DNA of 30,951 nucleotides from positions 1 to 30,951 of the IMG/VR virus record IMGVR_UViG_3300002835_000740; one strand, written 5' to 3'. Each line of letters begins with the position of its first letter. The stretch's first letter is position 1. The notes under the pieces were generated by a model. It had not been told where the DNA came from. It was given only the letters and a program-made list of their open reading frames with translations, and ran no database searches. The position numbers and the translations under genes were made by a program. The DNA is from a virus. This document shows positions 15,071 to 23,167 of this stretch, piece by piece.

Positions 15071-16785
15071 ATTAGGTTGCCTTTGATGGTTATTGTGCGG
15101 TTTTGGTAGTCGTATTGAATGTAATTGATTTCGCCCTCAGTAACGCCGTCTTGGAACAGCACCTTCATGTACAGGTCCAATGAATTATAAGAGCAGCAGT
15201 AGTTCAGTTTGAACTCGAAAGCAATGTTTGTTTTCTTCCCGCCTACTGGCATATCAATAGCCCAATAGTTCCACAGGTTATTAGCTATCCCATTCTGACA
15301 CGGGCTGAATGACATCGGATAGTTGATGTGCTTCAGGTCTGACATGGTAATGGGGAAGAACGGGCCATCATCATCAAGGAACTCAACACACGCCGTATAT
15401 GGGCTGTAGTTGGTGAATATCGCCCTTGCATCGCTCATGTCAAGTCCATCCCATATAATTAGTTTCGCCAATGCAAGCGTATCGCCTTGGGTCTTTAGGC
15501 ATCGCTTGTAGGTAATGGGTGAAAATGAACCGCCGATAGAGTTCACAATATTGGCATCATACAATGAATCATCGCCATCGAGTACGAATGATGCGGCCCC
15601 AAATTCATTCATTGATTCCTGAATGTCAGATTTGAGTGCAGGCGCATTGGTCAAGTCCAACCATTCCCCGTTGAATCTGTTCAGCACCTGGTTGCCGATG
15701 TTATCGGATGGGTCTGTACCCCATTTAAGATATATCCGTGCAGGCTTGCCCTTGCCATTCCATGAATAGCACACATAGCCTAAGACATTATCATTATCCG
15801 ATCCGGTCAGGTCGATGCCGTATGTGTTGCCGTACATCAGCGCACCGAGCATATCCTTTCGGTGCATATACACAGTGTTGTTTCTGAAGTACCAACGAGC
15901 GTTCCAAGGTTTCTTGAGATAGGACAGCGCACCGAATAAAGTCCATGACGGCTTTGATGCTTCGATGTAATCCTTCGTGCCATTCAGGTCAACACCTTTC
16001 TTTGTTTCCGATGTCAGCAAACAGGTATTGTAATATACATTGCTTTGCGCAGGGTTCAGCGGGTCGTTGACATCGTAGAAGATAGGCGCAGTAGTATTGT
16101 CAATGGTTATGCCGCACTTATCGCAAGCATTGCTCAGGTAGCTGCGGACAAACGGGGCGGGCCATCCCCAACGGCAACCGCCTATCAAGCTGAACAGATA
16201 CGGGATGTAATTGAACGGGTTAAACCCAAGCGCTGTAACTATGATGTTGATGAACGTGATAAGCGCATTCAATACAATGAATATAGAATCCACGGCATTT
16301 GCAATGGTAATCAGCATCCCGTACACGAATGTAGGCTTGAACACATCGCAATAGCGGAAGCGGGGATGCGGCATACCGCTTGCGGGATATGCCTGATATT
16401 CGTTTTGCCAGTTGTCAGCTATGGCAGTCTTCTTGGCACATTCGAAGTACTCATCGTACAATTCCATACTGAACTTGATGCGGCATTCCCCATCATCGCA
16501 CCACTTCAGGTTTTCTGTTTCGAATTTAAAAAGAAACTGCTCGCCTGAGCATTCCGTATCGGTTACCCTTGCAAAGATAGCAGTTGTGTACAGCGTTGGG
16601 CTGTTGATCAGGTTAGTGCTGACAAACTGATATCCAAGGCCATATAGTTCAATGTCACTCGTCACCGGTCGTTGCGGGTCATTGTCACCGTTAAGGCTTA
16701 TTTCACGCTTCAGTTCGTTGAGTTCCGCATAGTCTGAGTAATCCGTCCACGGCCCTGCAGCTGCGAGTGAAAGTTCAATAGTCAT
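15067..16785 (-). CDS. Tail-tip/baseplate hub candidate with long hydrophobic segment (572 aa)
   Basis: Follows the tape measure (TGATG overlap), the place of distal tail or tail-associated hub proteins. N-terminal part: MTIELSLAAAGPWTDYSDYA followed by strands, then CDDGECRIKFSMELYDEYFE. Residues ~153-203 are almost uncharged and strongly hydrophobic (FVYGMLITIANAVDSIFIVL, NALITFINIIVTALGF, YIPYLFSLIGG), enough for two membrane passes. The C-terminal 370 residues are mixed strands and loops (GKGKPARIYLKWGTDPSDNI, GGKKTNIAFEFKLNYCCSYN) and end in TIKGNLI. The hydrophobic stretch might enter the host membrane after attachment. Hub assignment is from context; the hydrophobic segment is directly visible. 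Confidence 0.68.
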   Translation of the reverse strand: MTIELSLAAAGPWTDYSDYAELNELKREISLNGDNDPQRPVTSDIELYGLGYQFVSTNLINSPTLYTTAIFARVTDTECSGEQFLFKFETENLKWCDDGECRIKFSMELYDEYFECAKKTAIADNWQNEYQAYPASGMPHPRFRYCDVFKPTFVYGMLITIANAVDSIFIVLNALITFINIIVTALGFNPFNYIPYLFSLIGGCRWGWPAPFVRSYLSNACDKCGITIDNTTAPIFYDVNDPLNPAQSNVYYNTCLLTSETKKGVDLNGTKDYIEASKPSWTLFGALSYLKKPWNARWYFRNNTVYMHRKDMLGALMYGNTYGIDLTGSDNDNVLGYVCYSWNGKGKPARIYLKWGTDPSDNIGNQVLNRFNGEWLDLTNAPALKSDIQESMNEFGAASFVLDGDDSLYDANIVNSIGGSFSPITYKRCLKTQGDTLALAKLIIWDGLDMSDARAIFTNYSPYTACVEFLDDDGPFFPITMSDLKHINYPMSFSPCQNGIANNLWNYWAIDMPVGGKKTNIAFEFKLNYCCSYNSLDLYMKVLFQDGVTEGEINYIQYDYQNRTITIKGNLI

Positions 16786-19310
16786 CAGTTCCGGCGTAGG
16801 TTTTTAAGGTGAATCTGCCCCATCTGCGATGCCACAGCCTGACCGAACCCGTCGGCATCAAAGTTATTGGTCACGCTTACCTCACGCTGCTGCATCAGCC
16901 TGCGCATGGCCGATAGTTCAGCCAACACCTGCCCGTCCTGCGTGCTGTACTTAGCCGTCTGATAGTCGGCGGATAGCTTGTCCACGTCAGGGGCGATGTA
17001 GTATTGCCCGTCATCCAACTGCCGGACCTTCAAGCGGCGCTTGTGTATGCCTTCGAACAAGTCCCGGTGGTCGGCTGTCAGGTCAGCATCCATCACGAAC
17101 TCGCCCTTGTGGTACTTATACGGACGGCGGCCCACGGCGGTGGATTCCTGATTCGGGTCACCGTCACCGGTGTAGCCACCTTCCTTGAAGCCTACATCCC
17201 CGAAGCCGCTGCGTACTGCTGCTATCGCTGCTGCAATAGATGCTGCAATGGCAATAGCATTGGCTGCGATTAGCACTGGGTTACCGCCCGCATCCGTAAT
17301 GGCACGAATGGCACCACTAATTGCCACGGCCTGATTCGCCACGATAACAGCGGCATCAATAGCCCTCTGCGCACGCTCGTACTTCTGTCTGCGTTCAAGT
17401 AATGCATTCAGCCTATCCTCTTCGATTTTTAGGCTTACCTTGCTGTTATCTTTGGCTGCATCTACTCTTTGCTGTTGCAGTTCGATTAAACGGTCAGTCT
17501 TCTCTTGTTCAATAGAGATTATTTGCTGTGCTGTCGAGGCGGCATTGAGGACGTTGTTATAAAGTTCTTCACGGTCCCCGCGCCGCTGATCTTTTCGGCG
17601 TTTGTCGGCTTCCTGTTCCAGTAGCTTGATATTATCCATCGCCACCTTCATCTGAAGCATCCGGTCAGCAAGTGCCGTACTGCCCACAATGCCCTCCGAT
17701 GCTACAGCCCTTGGTGCGCTTATTCCTGACGTGGACATTCGGTCAAGCAGTTGACCTTCCATCTGTATGTTCAGCTTGATGGTGTTTTCTTTCTTGGCGG
17801 CTTCTTTCTTTGCCGCTTGTGCGATTGTTTTAGTCTTCGCCGCTGCCGCTTTTGCTTCTTTGTCTGCTGATTCACGCTCTGCCTTTACCCTTGCCTCCTC
17901 TTCTTGCCGTGCCTTCTCTTTGGCATCAAACTCACGTGAGGCTTTAGCTACGGCCAAGTTCTTGGCGGTTGCCTTAGCCACTAACTCCTCTTCATTCTTG
18001 ATTCTTTCCTGAAGTTGGAATCGCTCCTCACTTGACATCTTCTTGCCATCCATAGCACGCATATCGGCAATTCTTTTCAGACTTGCCTTTATCTCCATCT
18101 CCCTCACCTTGCTTTGTCGCTGCTGTATGGCTAACTCCTCTTTAGTCAGTCCTTCTGCGTATTCCTGCGCATCATCAGCAATGCCTTTAAGCGCTTCATT
18201 TCGTGCATCATCAGCACTCCTCGCCATGTCACGGATGAAAGTATAAAGGCCAGCAACGGCTGTCTTCCAAAACATTTCAATCTTAGACGCTGCCTCGCCG
18301 TACTCTTCAAGGATATTTGCTTTCTGCTGTTCTGCCGCTGCCTTAATACCCTCACTTGACTGCATAAAGTCTTGCGCAGCACCCTTCACCTTCTCACCCA
18401 AAGTACCCTGCACAAGTGCGAGGCGCTCGGTGAATGTTTCGGCATCCTTCAGGTTGATGCCGTACTGCTTTAGCTGCCTTCCTTGCCCTTCCAATGCGCC
18501 GATAACGAGTTCAGTAGCCGAAGGTATATCCTTGCCGGTGCGGGCTGCGAAGTCGATGATAATAGGAAGTAGTGAGGATATTTCCTGTCGTGTCAGCTTG
18601 CCGTAGGTGAGTAGCTTTTGCTGCGCATCGACAATATCGTCATTGTCAAGGTATCCGAATGTCTGTGCCAGTTGGTTGGCTTCACGCATCAGCCCATCGA
18701 AATACTGCTCTTGGCCAAGGTTTTGCAAAGTACCTTGCAGCAGTCGTGTGGTCCGCTCTGCTGCTTCAAACTCCTGCACCGCTGCGGATCCTAACTGGGT
18801 AAGCTGTCCTATTAGCGCCTCTACTCCAAAAGTGCCTAAACCAAGCCCAAAACCTGCCATAACGCTCTGCCCTAATCCGCCAACCTTGTCCATAATGCCA
18901 CTCATCTTGCTGCCTGCGATAGTAGCCTTGTTGCCCATTGCATCCAACTGCTTTTCAACCTTGTGCAGTTCACGCAGCAGACCTTGCACCTGTTTCGGGT
19001 CGTTGGCCTTGCGCAGTTCAGTTCCCAATTCCTTGGCACGTTGCGTTAACTGTTTCTGCAAATCCGCCTGCTTTTGTTGCCCCTTAACGATAGCATCCGC
19101 AGCCTGTGCGGTCTTCTTCAATTCGGCGGTCAGTGCGGCCTGCTTCTTTGGGTCGTTGGTCTTGACTAACTGGTCCTCCAACCTGCGCCCCTTCATACGC
19201 AGTTCCTCCAACGTCTTATCCTGTTGCTTTAGCTGTTGGTTCAGCTTGTCTATCTCTGCCCCATTCGTATCCCACGATACACGGGCAAGTAGGTCGAATA
19301 TCTCTGCCAT
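16785..19310 (-). CDS. Tape measure protein (841 aa)
   Basis: Sets tail length and is packed inside the tail tube. Seen: long helical N-terminal coiled coils (NQQLKQQDKTLEELRMKGRR), two copies of an NDPK-containing heptad unit at ~50-70 and ~101-121, a hydrophobic stretch at ~142-175 (GLGQSVMAGFGLGLGTFGVE), then long charged coils (REFDAKEKARQEEEARVKAE). A second hydrophobic stretch lies at ~660-705 (VANQAVAISGAIRAITDAGG, ANAIAIAASIAAAIAAVRSG). The C-terminal FKEGGYTGDG and YKYHKGEFVMDADLT motifs are typical of siphovirus tape measures. At the usual 1.5 angstrom per residue it would specify a tail of about 125 nm. Preceded by frameshifted chaperones. Confidence 0.93.
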   Translation of the reverse strand: MAEIFDLLARVSWDTNGAEIDKLNQQLKQQDKTLEELRMKGRRLEDQLVKTNDPKKQAALTAELKKTAQAADAIVKGQQKQADLQKQLTQRAKELGTELRKANDPKQVQGLLRELHKVEKQLDAMGNKATIAGSKMSGIMDKVGGLGQSVMAGFGLGLGTFGVEALIGQLTQLGSAAVQEFEAAERTTRLLQGTLQNLGQEQYFDGLMREANQLAQTFGYLDNDDIVDAQQKLLTYGKLTRQEISSLLPIIIDFAARTGKDIPSATELVIGALEGQGRQLKQYGINLKDAETFTERLALVQGTLGEKVKGAAQDFMQSSEGIKAAAEQQKANILEEYGEAASKIEMFWKTAVAGLYTFIRDMARSADDARNEALKGIADDAQEYAEGLTKEELAIQQRQSKVREMEIKASLKRIADMRAMDGKKMSSEERFQLQERIKNEEELVAKATAKNLAVAKASREFDAKEKARQEEEARVKAERESADKEAKAAAAKTKTIAQAAKKEAAKKENTIKLNIQMEGQLLDRMSTSGISAPRAVASEGIVGSTALADRMLQMKVAMDNIKLLEQEADKRRKDQRRGDREELYNNVLNAASTAQQIISIEQEKTDRLIELQQQRVDAAKDNSKVSLKIEEDRLNALLERRQKYERAQRAIDAAVIVANQAVAISGAIRAITDAGGNPVLIAANAIAIAASIAAAIAAVRSGFGDVGFKEGGYTGDGDPNQESTAVGRRPYKYHKGEFVMDADLTADHRDLFEGIHKRRLKVRQLDDGQYYIAPDVDKLSADYQTAKYSTQDGQVLAELSAMRRLMQQREVSVTNNFDADGFGQAVASQMGQIHLKNLRRN

Positions 19311-19311
19311 T

Positions 19312-19542
19312 TTACTGACAGATTACGAAGTTCCACGGATTAGGGCCGTCCAAGCTGTCCTGCATCTGCTGTGCGGTTGCAGCCATGCCCGTGTAGGTAA
19401 CCTCCATGAACATGGTGGTATCTCCATTCACGGTGCTGATACTGTATGCACGGCAGGTGTAGGAATATCCGGCTGTCGGCTGCTGTTGGGTGCATGAAAC
19501 GGCAGCAATGGAGAGGGTAAGAAGGAAAATGAAAGTGCGCAT
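19312..19542 (-). CDS. Small lipoprotein inserted in tail module (76 aa)
   Basis: The start is the ATG at 19542. The sequence MRTFIFLLTLSIAAVSCTQQ is a short signal peptide with a type II signal peptidase site, cleaving before Cys17. The mature part (~60 residues) has TAGYSYTCRAYSISTVNGD, then EVTYTGMAATAQQMQDSL and ends WNFVICQ, with two more cysteines. It lies between the tail assembly chaperone and the tape measure, where no structural component is needed. A TACCTTTG box lies five bases before the ATG. Phage lipoproteins of this size (TP-J34 Ltp, T5 Llp type) block superinfecting phage. That function is inferred; the lipoprotein signal is seen. Confidence 0.72.
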   Translation of the reverse strand: MRTFIFLLTLSIAAVSCTQQQPTAGYSYTCRAYSISTVNGDTTMFMEVTYTGMAATAQQMQDSLDGPNPWNFVICQ

Positions 19543-19546
19543 GGTA

Positions 19547-19554
19547 CAAAGGTA
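19547..19554 (-). promoter_or_regulatory. Possible -7 box (TACCTTTG) for the lipoprotein gene
   Basis: The minus strand reads TACCTTTG four bases before the lipoprotein ATG, implying a leaderless or near-leaderless transcript if used. The nearest upstream TTG is at 11-base spacing, too close for a standard -33 element. It sits exactly in the chaperone-lipoprotein gap. Confidence 0.4.
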
Positions 19555-19571
19555 CATATTTCCCACAATTC

Positions 19572-20305
19572 CTACCGCCTTTTCCCTTTTGCCGCTTCCT
19601 GCGCTGTCTTCCGGGCCTCCTCTATCCTGCGGCTATGGATGCTGTTGGCGTAAAGGAACTGATACAGCCCCTCAAGGCTCCATGTGTTCAGTTCCCGCAG
19701 CCGCACAGGGTCACGGTCTGACAAGGTGAAGAGCAGATAGTTCCTCTCTTCGATGTGTCGCTGAATTAGTTGGGCAGGATCGGAAGTTGTGCGATCCTTT
19801 CTTCTGCTGCGAGGCATACGGCTAAAATATCGCTCATTGAGATATTCGCCGATGCGGTGATGCGCTTGAAGGCCTCTATGGTAAAAAAATCCCGCTCCCC
19901 TGCCGACCTCCATGCGGCGATCTTGCGGCGTTGCCATTCTTCGTCCATCTCGGCCGGTTCATCATCCATAAGGAAGTAAACGCAGGCTAACTGCTCGTAC
20001 ATCTCCCGTTCGGCAATCATGCCCAACCGCCCTTGAAGGTTCTGACCGATGGCGATGCAATCCTGCCGGAGTGCCTTCAGGTCCTTGGCATCCATCGCCC
20101 TGTCGATTAGTAGCTGGGCCACTTCGCTTAGGAATGCCTCGCTGATACCCGCCCGTATGTATAGTTCCTGAATCTCAGCGGCCATGTATCGGCTGTGCAG
20201 AATCTCATCGGCTTGTTCGATGGCGTAGAAGCTATGCTGTGTGCCATCGGCTGCGGTGATGACCTTGATTGGGTCACGGCGTTTCTGTGGGTGTGTTGCT
20301 GTCAT
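19572..20305 (-). CDS. Tail assembly chaperone fusion (gpGT-like) made by -1 frameshift, 244 aa
   Basis: Minor product of the lambda G/GT-type arrangement. The first 141 codons are those of the 179-aa protein. At GA-TTT-TTT-T the ribosome slips -1 on seven T (19889-19883) and continues in the -1 frame from TAC for 103 codons to the stop at 19572. The -1 frame has no convincing independent start near the overlap; it continues RGLQAHHRIGEYLNERYFSR and ends with basic helices (ARKTAQEAAKGKRR). AGGGGAG lies five bases upstream of the slip site, as in dnaX-type signals. Position just before the tape measure (one small lipoprotein between) is the canonical place. The T domain would recruit tail tube protein to the tape measure. 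Confidence 0.82.
19766..20305 (-). CDS. Tail assembly chaperone (gpG-like), 179 aa
   Basis: Major, unshifted product of the chaperone pair, thought to coat the tape measure before tube assembly. The ATG at 20305 overlaps the terminase stop (ATGA). It opens MTATHPQKRRDPIKVITAAD followed by a strand (GTQHSFYAIEQADEIL) and then helices throughout (AAEIQELYIRAGISEAFLSE, EREMYEQLACVYFLMDDEPA). The all-helical second half, 150-180 residue length and acidic patches fit gpG-type proteins. Sequence identity to G is not expected across phages; the frameshift and order make the case. Confidence 0.82.
   Translation of the reverse strand: MTATHPQKRRDPIKVITAADGTQHSFYAIEQADEILHSRYMAAEIQELYIRAGISEAFLSEVAQLLIDRAMDAKDLKALRQDCIAIGQNLQGRLGMIAEREMYEQLACVYFLMDDEPAEMDEEWQRRKIAAWRSAGERDFFTIEAFKRITASANISMSDILAVCLAAEERIAQLPILPN
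19883..19889 (-). promoter_or_regulatory. Programmed -1 frameshift slippery heptamer (T TTT TTT)
   Basis: The minus strand reads GAT TTT TTT ACC in the zero frame; the run of seven T satisfies X-XXY-YYZ in the correct register. The upstream AGGGGAG resembles the Shine-Dalgarno-like stimulator of dnaX. No obvious strong hairpin follows immediately. Confidence 0.8.
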
Positions 20306-21630
20306 AGTCTGCGTTTCATGTATTGGTTAAAGTATGTAGTAATGAGGTAGAGGAAGCCATCTACGAGATGCATTCCGTACTCCGTGTTGCCCGATGTCTT
20401 GTAGAGTTTGTCCTTGCCTTCCTCGGTGGTGGCGAGTTCCAAGTCGCTGATGAGGTCAGCCGCACCGACAGGACAGAGCAGAAGATTGGGATGGTTCTGA
20501 AGCATCGTATTGGCGAAGATACGCAGTTCAGTCCACGCATCCGTGCGGGCGAAGTTCAATAGCGGTTTGTCCATCTGATTGGCACCGATTCCCAGTTCCC
20601 GCCGGATGATGCTGTGCATGGTGGTGTTCACGCTGTCATAGCCTGCTGACCTCGCGCCGCCTGCAGGGTCTGCCGTCACCCGATACACCGCACCTGGGAA
20701 ATCTACACGGATGCGGGTACACAAATCGCGGATGGTGCAGTTGTTCAGCTTGTATGCCTTCACGATGGCACAGAACGTCCCCGGCTGCAACTGAGCCACG
20801 ATGCAGGTCATCGGGTCTATGTTGAAGTCGAATGCGAGGTATACAGGCAGGGCGGGATTGTATCGCAGCGGTGCTGATGCAATGTGCTTGGTGCGGTCGA
20901 AGGCGAAGAAGAACGGGTTTTTGTTCTCGAACGATTCCCAGTCCCCCTCGATCATTCTTGCCCGAACATCCGGCGGCATCTTGTTCCACACCGCCCATTG
21001 GTCCTCAGTGTTGGACGGCTCGCCTGTCGGACTGAGCGGGAAGTACACCTCATCGTGCGGTAGCGTGTTGGCCTTGAATCGCTTATAGAGTTCAGTCTTG
21101 ATCCATCCGGGATGCGGATTGAATGTAGTCATCACCACGGGCCGAGGCTCGTGCTGTATGTGCCAACTGCCAACACGCTGAAGAACGGCATTGTAGTACT
21201 CTTGGCTGACATCCTCAAGCTGATCGAAGAACGCTCCGTTAATTTCAAGACCGAGCGTGTCGGTAAAGTCACGGTCACGGCTCTCATTGGCACCCACGAA
21301 GAAGATGCGGCTACCAGTTGGGCGGTGGGTAAGGTGGAAGTTAGCCCTGTTCCTGTTCCAATGCCATTCAGGTGAGTTGCCGAGAATCTTGCTGAATGTT
21401 TCGATTGTGGTTGTTTCAAGGATGGTCAGGTCTTTCCGATGCACCGACCATTTGCTGCCTGGATAAGTCCTGGCCAAGGTCAGCAGGGCGAGTGTATTCG
21501 TGAACGACTTGGCTCCCCTAATAGCACCGCCTGAATGAATACGGCGATAAGGTGTCAGCCCTTGCGCAGAGGCAAGGATAGTTTGGAATAGTTCGAACTG
21601 CGTTGGCCGTCCTTCAAATGTTATGTGCAT
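20302..21630 (-). CDS. terL: Terminase large subunit (442 aa)
   Basis: DNA packaging motor: an N-terminal ATPase and C-terminal nuclease that acts at the portal. ATPase: Walker A-type loop GGAIRGAKS at residues 34-42, Walker B region NGAFFDQLEDV at 131-141, and the coupling motif TTFNPHP at 168-174. Nuclease of RNase H fold: AFDFNIDP with Asp268, TADPAGG with Asp321, and HLVDGF with Asp424, the three metal-binding acids. Length 442 is normal for the class. The ATG at 21630 immediately follows the small-terminase-like stop; the stop overlaps the chaperone start. Walker B is slightly atypical (DQLED rather than DE). Confidence 0.95.
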   Translation of the reverse strand: MHITFEGRPTQFELFQTILASAQGLTPYRRIHSGGAIRGAKSFTNTLALLTLARTYPGSKWSVHRKDLTILETTTIETFSKILGNSPEWHWNRNRANFHLTHRPTGSRIFFVGANESRDRDFTDTLGLEINGAFFDQLEDVSQEYYNAVLQRVGSWHIQHEPRPVVMTTFNPHPGWIKTELYKRFKANTLPHDEVYFPLSPTGEPSNTEDQWAVWNKMPPDVRARMIEGDWESFENKNPFFFAFDRTKHIASAPLRYNPALPVYLAFDFNIDPMTCIVAQLQPGTFCAIVKAYKLNNCTIRDLCTRIRVDFPGAVYRVTADPAGGARSAGYDSVNTTMHSIIRRELGIGANQMDKPLLNFARTDAWTELRIFANTMLQNHPNLLLCPVGAADLISDLELATTEEGKDKLYKTSGNTEYGMHLVDGFLYLITTYFNQYMKRRL

Positions 21631-21951
21631 CTATCCGATTGGTATGGTTGCACCATTAGGCAACACGATGACCTGCTGCTGCATCTTCTCGCCATCGGTG
21701 GTGATGTCAATGTGCGTCTGAGCTTTGCCATATCCACGCTCAAACAGCCACTCCGCAGCACGGGTATCACCTTTGGCCGCCTTTGCCCTTTGAGCCTTCA
21801 GTATTGCCTCGGCTGCGCTGATGCCGTCTTTTTCTTCCCCAAGCACAAGCGCCATTAGTTCCTTTAGTTCAGGCAGCTTCTTTGGCCGTCCATTGGGATT
21901 GCCTGATTGGCCTTTCTTAAATTTCGTGTGATCAGGTGGTACGCCTTTCAT
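21631..21951 (-). CDS. DUF5681 protein, probable small terminase or packaging accessory (106 aa)
   Basis: Contains the DUF5681 signature FKKGQSGNPNGRPKK near residue 15, followed by a helical part (LPELKELMALVLGEEKDGIS, AKGDTRAAEWLFERGYGKAQ) and a short beta tail. Proteins with this start are commonly encoded directly upstream of large terminases and probably serve as, or with, the DNA-recognition subunit. The ATG at 21951 follows GGGAAA, one of few SD-like sites here, ten bases after the methyltransferase stop. Earlier in-frame starts (ATG at 21990, TTG at 22017) would overlap that gene. DNA binding is inferred from family context. Confidence 0.82.
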   Translation of the reverse strand: MKGVPPDHTKFKKGQSGNPNGRPKKLPELKELMALVLGEEKDGISAAEAILKAQRAKAAKGDTRAAEWLFERGYGKAQTHIDITTDGEKMQQQVIVLPNGATIPIG

Positions 21952-21961
21952 TTTCCCTGAT

Positions 21962-23167
21962 TTAACCCTGTTTATTATACGGCTGACCATTCCGCTTGAT
22001 TTCAATGCTTGGGTCAAGTTTCAGCATTCGGTCTATGATAACTTGGCAGTATTTAGGGTCGAATTCAACAACATAAGCCTTTCTATTCATCTGATGGCAA
22101 GCGACCATTGTTGTTCCTGAACCACCAAACCCATCCGCCACAATATCTCCCTGTTTGCTGCTGTTGCCTATTTGATAAGCAAATAAAGGGATTGGTTTCA
22201 TTGTTGGGTGTTCGGCATTTCGAGAAGGCCTGTCAAATTCAAGTACCGTCGTTTGCTTTCTGTCTGAATACCATCCATGTGCTGCGCCCTCTTTCCATCC
22301 GTAAATGCAAGGCTCATGAATCCATTGATAATCTTGTCTTCCCATAACAATTGAACTTTTTTTCCAAATTAAATCCTGCTTTGGAGTAAGTCCAGCATCT
22401 ATCATTGCTTTATGAAAATTAATAGTTTCACGGCTTGCATACCAAACATACCATGCACCACCAGATTTCGTATAACTTCCAAGTGCCGTATAAAAGTCAT
22501 AAAGAAATTTGTAAAAATCTTCATCGCTCATGGAGTCATTTTGAATTTTTTTACCATTTTTTCTATTTGGGTTACCATGATTTCCGCCTTGTATTGCTAC
22601 ATTATACGGCGGGTCAGTTACCACCAAATCAGCCAACTGCTCCCCAAACAGCGCCTTAAATGTGTTGGTTTGTGTACTATCCCCACAAAGCAAACGATGC
22701 GGCCCTATTTCAAACAAATCACCAAGTACAATATCTGTCTTAATTTCATCAGGTATTTCATAATCATCCTCCTCGGCTTCAGGTTCGACTTTGAAATCCT
22801 TAGGTACATCAAGCCCCCATTCTTCAAGCTGCGAAACATCCCAGTCTGCCTGAAGTTCATCCCAATTCCATTCACCAAATCCAACATTGTCCTTTATCAG
22901 AAACTCAGCACGCTGATCTTCAGTCCAATCATCAGCAAGTACAACAGGCAGCGTTTTCATTTTAAGTTCTTGTGCAGCACGAAGGCGCATATTGCCTCCA
23001 AGAACCACATATTTGCCATCAGTATCTGTAAAGCATACTAAAGGCCTTTTTTGTAGCATTTCCGGGAACTCTTGGAGCGATTTAAGAAGTTTTTTATACT
23101 TCTCGTCCTTGATTACCCGTGGGTTTCTTGGATTTGCTTTTATTTCGGCAATTTTAATTTCTGCCAT
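21962..23167 (-). CDS. ParB-like domain fused to DNA methyltransferase (N6-adenine/N4-cytosine type, 401 aa)
   Basis: Two-domain protein. Residues ~1-85 are ParB/sulfiredoxin-like, with the GGNMRLRAAQEL box at 58-69. Residues ~145-401 are a beta-class S-adenosylmethionine methyltransferase: catalytic DPPY at 185-188 precedes the SAM-binding GFGGSGTT at 346-353, where most family members have DPFxGSGTT. HPTMKP before it is typical. Such fusions are common in phages and usually act without a restriction partner, protecting phage DNA or marking packaging sites. The gene is clearly more AT-rich than flanking genes, a sign of transfer. It overlaps the upstream gene by 14 bases. Target sequence cannot be read. 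Confidence 0.93.
   Translation of the reverse strand: MAEIKIAEIKANPRNPRVIKDEKYKKLLKSLQEFPEMLQKRPLVCFTDTDGKYVVLGGNMRLRAAQELKMKTLPVVLADDWTEDQRAEFLIKDNVGFGEWNWDELQADWDVSQLEEWGLDVPKDFKVEPEAEEDDYEIPDEIKTDIVLGDLFEIGPHRLLCGDSTQTNTFKALFGEQLADLVVTDPPYNVAIQGGNHGNPNRKNGKKIQNDSMSDEDFYKFLYDFYTALGSYTKSGGAWYVWYASRETINFHKAMIDAGLTPKQDLIWKKSSIVMGRQDYQWIHEPCIYGWKEGAAHGWYSDRKQTTVLEFDRPSRNAEHPTMKPIPLFAYQIGNSSKQGDIVADGFGGSGTTMVACHQMNRKAYVVEFDPKYCQVIIDRMLKLDPSIEIKRNGQPYNKQG

Noticed and set aside
16572-16579. TATCTTTG on the minus strand inside the tail-tip gene, and TACCTTTG at 30126-30133
   Set aside because: Both are internal to genes with no start codon suitably placed; such matches are expected by chance.
18607-19497. 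296-codon open frame on the plus strand opposite the tape measure
   Set aside because: The translation is dominated by S, C, A and L with no domain pattern; it mirrors the coiled-coil codons of the tape measure.
22412-23041. 209-codon plus-strand frame opposite the methyltransferase
   Set aside because: The minus-strand methyltransferase has clear motifs; this frame is a by-product of AT-rich codons.
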